This document shows positions 61,720 to 64,000 of a DNA stretch of 64,000 nucleotides, one piece after another. Position 1 is the first letter of the stretch, and each line of letters opens with the position of its first letter. The position numbers were made by a program, and so were the translations under genes. The stretch lies in contig JAEZAM010000111.1 of assembly GCA_023430465.1 (NCBI GenBank), positions 1-64,000 on the forward strand. Direction: 5' to 3'. The notes beneath the pieces were generated by a model. It ran no database searches and was not told the DNA's origin. It was given only the letters and a program-made list of their open reading frames with translations. The stretch comes from Bacteroidota bacterium (GTDB lineage Bacteria; Bacteroidota; Bacteroidia; Chitinophagales; Chitinophagaceae).

Positions 61720-63140
61720 AGATAAAGTGTATCCATATTTGCTCATGGTTGATCGTCCTTCTTCTCTTTGGGCCGAACGCTGCGAAAGGACAATTACCAC
61801 TGGTACTCCCTGATATTCTTTCAGATCATGCCGTACTCCAGCGAAATGATACGGTGAAACTCTGGGGCCGGGGGCCGGGTTCTTTCAACCTGCAGATCAT
61901 TGCCTCCTGGCGTACTGCCGATACGATAACGATTGAAATCCCGGCCTCCGGCACATGGATAACAGATCTGCGAACTCCGGCAAAAGGCGGCCCTTATACG
62001 ATCAGTTTCATTTGTGCAAAAGACACGCAGGTTATCTCTGACATTTTAATTGGTGACATATGGCTTTGCTCCGGGCAATCAAACATGGAATTCAGTGGGG
62101 CCTGGGGCATCGATAAAACGGATACCGCGTGCCGGTTTGAATCTAATAACGAAATACGTTTCTTCGAAGTAGAGAAAAATTATGGAGATCTTCCGGTTGG
62201 TGATTGCAAAGGACGTTGGGTGAAATGCACGCCGGAAAGCGCGATTGCTTTCAGCACGGTGGGATATTTTTTCGGGAAACAAATCAATGCAGTGGAGCGG
62301 TTACCAGTCGGTCTGATCGGCGCTTATTGGGGCGGAACGAACATTCAAACATGGATGCCAACGGAGATTTTCAGGGATTCTATCGCAAAGGAATCCGTTG
62401 CATACATCGAGCCATATGGCTGGGCACCCAAAGGTGTTGCTTCGTTGTACAATGCAATGATCTTTCCATTGCGAAACTATCGGTTGAGAGGATGTATCTG
62501 GTACCAGGGTGAGGCAAACGTGGATTGGGACTGGACGAGATATAGCAGTCTGCTGAGCGATATGGTGGCCTCATGGCGAAGGCTTTTTTCCAGGTCTCTG
62601 CCATTTTACGCGGTAGAGATCGCACCTTGGACGGGATATAAGGGTCTGCGTGCTGCAGCATTGCGCGAGCAGATTCAGAAAGGGTCTTCCCTGATCCCTC
62701 AGTTTGGCTCTGTCGGCATCAGTGATCTGGTTCCCGATACCACTGACATACACCCGATCATGAAAAGAAGTGTGGGTGAGCGGCTTGCTGCAATGGCGCT
62801 GAAGGAGGTGTATGGGCACGAAGAACTGAATCCATATGCACCGGCTATTGCATCGGTCATATTCCGCATGAATTCCGCAACGGTAGCGTATTCTTCTGCA
62901 GGGCCGCTGATATCGAAATCAAAAACTGTGAACGGTTTTCAGTTGGCCGGTGAAGATGGCATCTTCCACCCCGCAAAGGCAATGTTGCAGAAAGGAAATA
63001 AGATAAATGTTGTTGCTGCTGCCGTGTCGAAACCTGTGGCATTGCGCTATTGTTTTGAGAATGCTGCCATACCGGGATTGTTTGGGCAGACGGGTTTGCC
63101 GTTGAAACAATTCAGGTCAGATAATTATCCCATCAACTAA
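61716..63140 (+). CDS. Sialate O-acetylesterase-like SGNH hydrolase
   Basis: A 474-residue exported esterase with signal sequence and N-terminal beta domain (LPDILSDHAVLQRNDTVKLWGRG). The SASA core carries nucleophile Ser122 (LCSGQSNMEF), the oxyanion Gly/Asn blocks (GAYWGGTNIQTWMP) and RGCIWYQGEANV. It removes acetyl esters from sialic acids or, often in plant-glycan PULs, from other sugars. The ATGA overlap with the phosphoesterase gene implies coupled translation. No sialidase gene is visible in the window, so sialic acid as substrate is not established. Confidence 0.9.
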   Translation: MKIKCIHICSWLIVLLLFGPNAAKGQLPLVLPDILSDHAVLQRNDTVKLWGRGPGSFNLQIIASWRTADTITIEIPASGTWITDLRTPAKGGPYTISFICAKDTQVISDILIGDIWLCSGQSNMEFSGAWGIDKTDTACRFESNNEIRFFEVEKNYGDLPVGDCKGRWVKCTPESAIAFSTVGYFFGKQINAVERLPVGLIGAYWGGTNIQTWMPTEIFRDSIAKESVAYIEPYGWAPKGVASLYNAMIFPLRNYRLRGCIWYQGEANVDWDWTRYSSLLSDMVASWRRLFSRSLPFYAVEIAPWTGYKGLRAAALREQIQKGSSLIPQFGSVGISDLVPDTTDIHPIMKRSVGERLAAMALKEVYGHEELNPYAPAIASVIFRMNSATVAYSSAGPLISKSKTVNGFQLAGEDGIFHPAKAMLQKGNKINVVAAAVSKPVALRYCFENAAIPGLFGQTGLPLKQFRSDNYPIN

Positions 63141-63147
63141 TCTGCCC

Positions 63148-64000
63148 ATGAAAGCATACCTCATAGGATTTTGTTTATTGTTTACACAACTCGAGTGTAC
63201 TAAAAGCCGGGATCAGGAGCGTGATTCTGTCCCCGCTGCTGCCGTACCAAAAACGGAGGGCACTTTTATCCAGTATAACCTGGTACGCAACTGGACCGAT
63301 GCGCGATGGCAACAGGAGTTCAATGCGCTCCGCGAAGCCGGTATGCAGTACATTATATTAGGGTCTACTTTAAACACCGATACCAGCGGCAGAATGTATG
63401 CTATTTTTCCCACCACCATTCCCAACGTCACCAACCGATATGGCAATGATATTGTGGAGAATTGCCTTCGCAATGCCGCGGCTGCCCGATTCAAAGTATT
63501 CCTTGGTTTAAATTTCGATGAACGCTGGTGGCGGGGTAATCATAGCATCGAATCACTTACTCCCCTCATGCAACTGGGCAATCAACTCGCGGAGGAACTG
63601 GTCAATCGCTATAAGAGCCGCTATGCCGAAACGATGTACGGATGGTACTGGGTCTGGGAAGTGGACAATCTTCATTTTACTACACTTCAGACCCAGGAGG
63701 CGCTGGCGAAGGCGCTCAACACAAACCTGGATCATCTTTCCCGAATCTCACCGGACATGCCGATGATGCTCTGCCCGTTCTTCAATTACCGGCTGGGTAC
63801 GCCGCAGCAAAATGCAGACATGTGGCGCAATGTTTTTCGGCAAACCAATTTCAGGCCCGGCGATATTTTCGCGCCGCAGGATTGCATTGGAGCGGGCGGG
63901 CTTAACATGGAGGTATTGAGCGACTGGTTCGCGGCACTCAAGCCTGCTGTGGATTCCAAAGCCGGCCTGGAATTTTGGGTAGATACGGAAACCTTTGATC
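63148..64000 (+). CDS. Partial DUF4434-like exported protein (copy 2), cut by the window end
   Basis: An open frame starting at the ATG 7 bp after the esterase gene runs to the last base with no stop (284 codons visible). It opens with a short hydrophobic signal (MKAYLIGFCLLFTQLEC) and a linker, then EGTFIQYNLVRNWTDARWQQEFNALREAGMQYIILGS. The mature start shares the plan of the gene at 57583 (G-[ST]-[WF] near the start, W...EL.E.GF.YL). YGWYWVWEVDNLHF would hold the acid residues where copy 1 has FPNES. The two copies are paralogues in one operon, not identical. Confidence 0.8.
   Translation, partial: MKAYLIGFCLLFTQLECTKSRDQERDSVPAAAVPKTEGTFIQYNLVRNWTDARWQQEFNALREAGMQYIILGSTLNTDTSGRMYAIFPTTIPNVTNRYGNDIVENCLRNAAAARFKVFLGLNFDERWWRGNHSIESLTPLMQLGNQLAEELVNRYKSRYAETMYGWYWVWEVDNLHFTTLQTQEALAKALNTNLDHLSRISPDMPMMLCPFFNYRLGTPQQNADMWRNVFRQTNFRPGDIFAPQDCIGAGGLNMEVLSDWFAALKPAVDSKAGLEFWVDTETFD

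Noticed and set aside
1..64000. tRNA, rRNA or riboswitch genes
   Set aside because: No cloverleaf, rRNA segment or known riboswitch core was recognised in the gaps.

Overview
The window is chromosomal DNA of a saprophytic Bacteroidota, most likely of the Chitinophagaceae type. This rests on two SusC/SusD pairs, Bacteroidota-style promoters (TTTG or TTG about 17-19 bp before TAnnTTTG), scarce Shine-Dalgarno sites, lipoprotein surface proteins and Tat/Sec-exported sugar enzymes. No rRNA, tRNA, CRISPR array or transposase was found. The assignment to a family is inference.

Region 1 (66-6488, minus strand) is a metal-efflux operon: a small hypothetical protein, an HME-type RND pump fused to a TolC-like outer-membrane domain, and a lipoprotein adaptor, followed by a SnoaL-like gene. 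Region 2 (6567-9120) holds a DUF1343/NamZ-like lipoprotein and an exported esterase bracketed by a perfect 28-bp inverted repeat. Region 3 (9172-18742, minus) is a sugar-acid cluster: AraC regulator, gluconokinase, and then RraA + enolase-superfamily dehydratase, an SBF (BASS) transporter, a second RraA + dehydratase, and a Gfo/Idh/MocA oxidoreductase. Both RraA proteins, both dehydratases and the oxidoreductase carry export signals, which suggests a periplasmic sugar-acid pathway.

Region 4 (18897-29330, plus) is divergent from region 3: SusC/SusD, then the lower Weimberg-type pathway (IlvD/Edd aldonate dehydratase, FAH-family 2-keto-3-deoxy-pentonate dehydratase, 2-oxoglutarate-semialdehyde dehydrogenase) and a GntP permease. 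No sugar dehydrogenase or lactonase is present, so the substrate probably enters as an acid. Region 5 (29600-38478, minus) is an arabinoxylan set: GH43, GH95, a double CE1-like esterase, GH10 and GH51. Region 6 (38807-46460, plus) is araB-araD-araA with a Nudix-fold AraR-type regulator and a GH3 enzyme. Regions 5 and 6 fit together: extracellular or periplasmic release of arabinose and xylose, then isomerase-route arabinose catabolism to xylulose 5-phosphate.

Region 7 (46547 to the end) has a ROK repressor divergent from an AGE-type epimerase and a second polysaccharide utilization locus: SusC, SusD, surface glycan-binding lipoprotein, NPCBM-GH27, a DUF4434 protein, an exported ADP-ribosylglycohydrolase-fold protein, a three-domain calcineurin-like phosphoesterase, a sialate-O-acetylesterase-like SGNH enzyme, and a second DUF4434 gene cut by the window end. 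Its target glycan is not evident; the phosphoesterase and ADP-ribosylglycohydrolase-like enzymes make it unusual.

Intergenic DNA carries small dispersed repeats, several candidate operators, two good intrinsic terminators and hairpins inside both PULs that could tune the ratio of binding proteins to enzymes.
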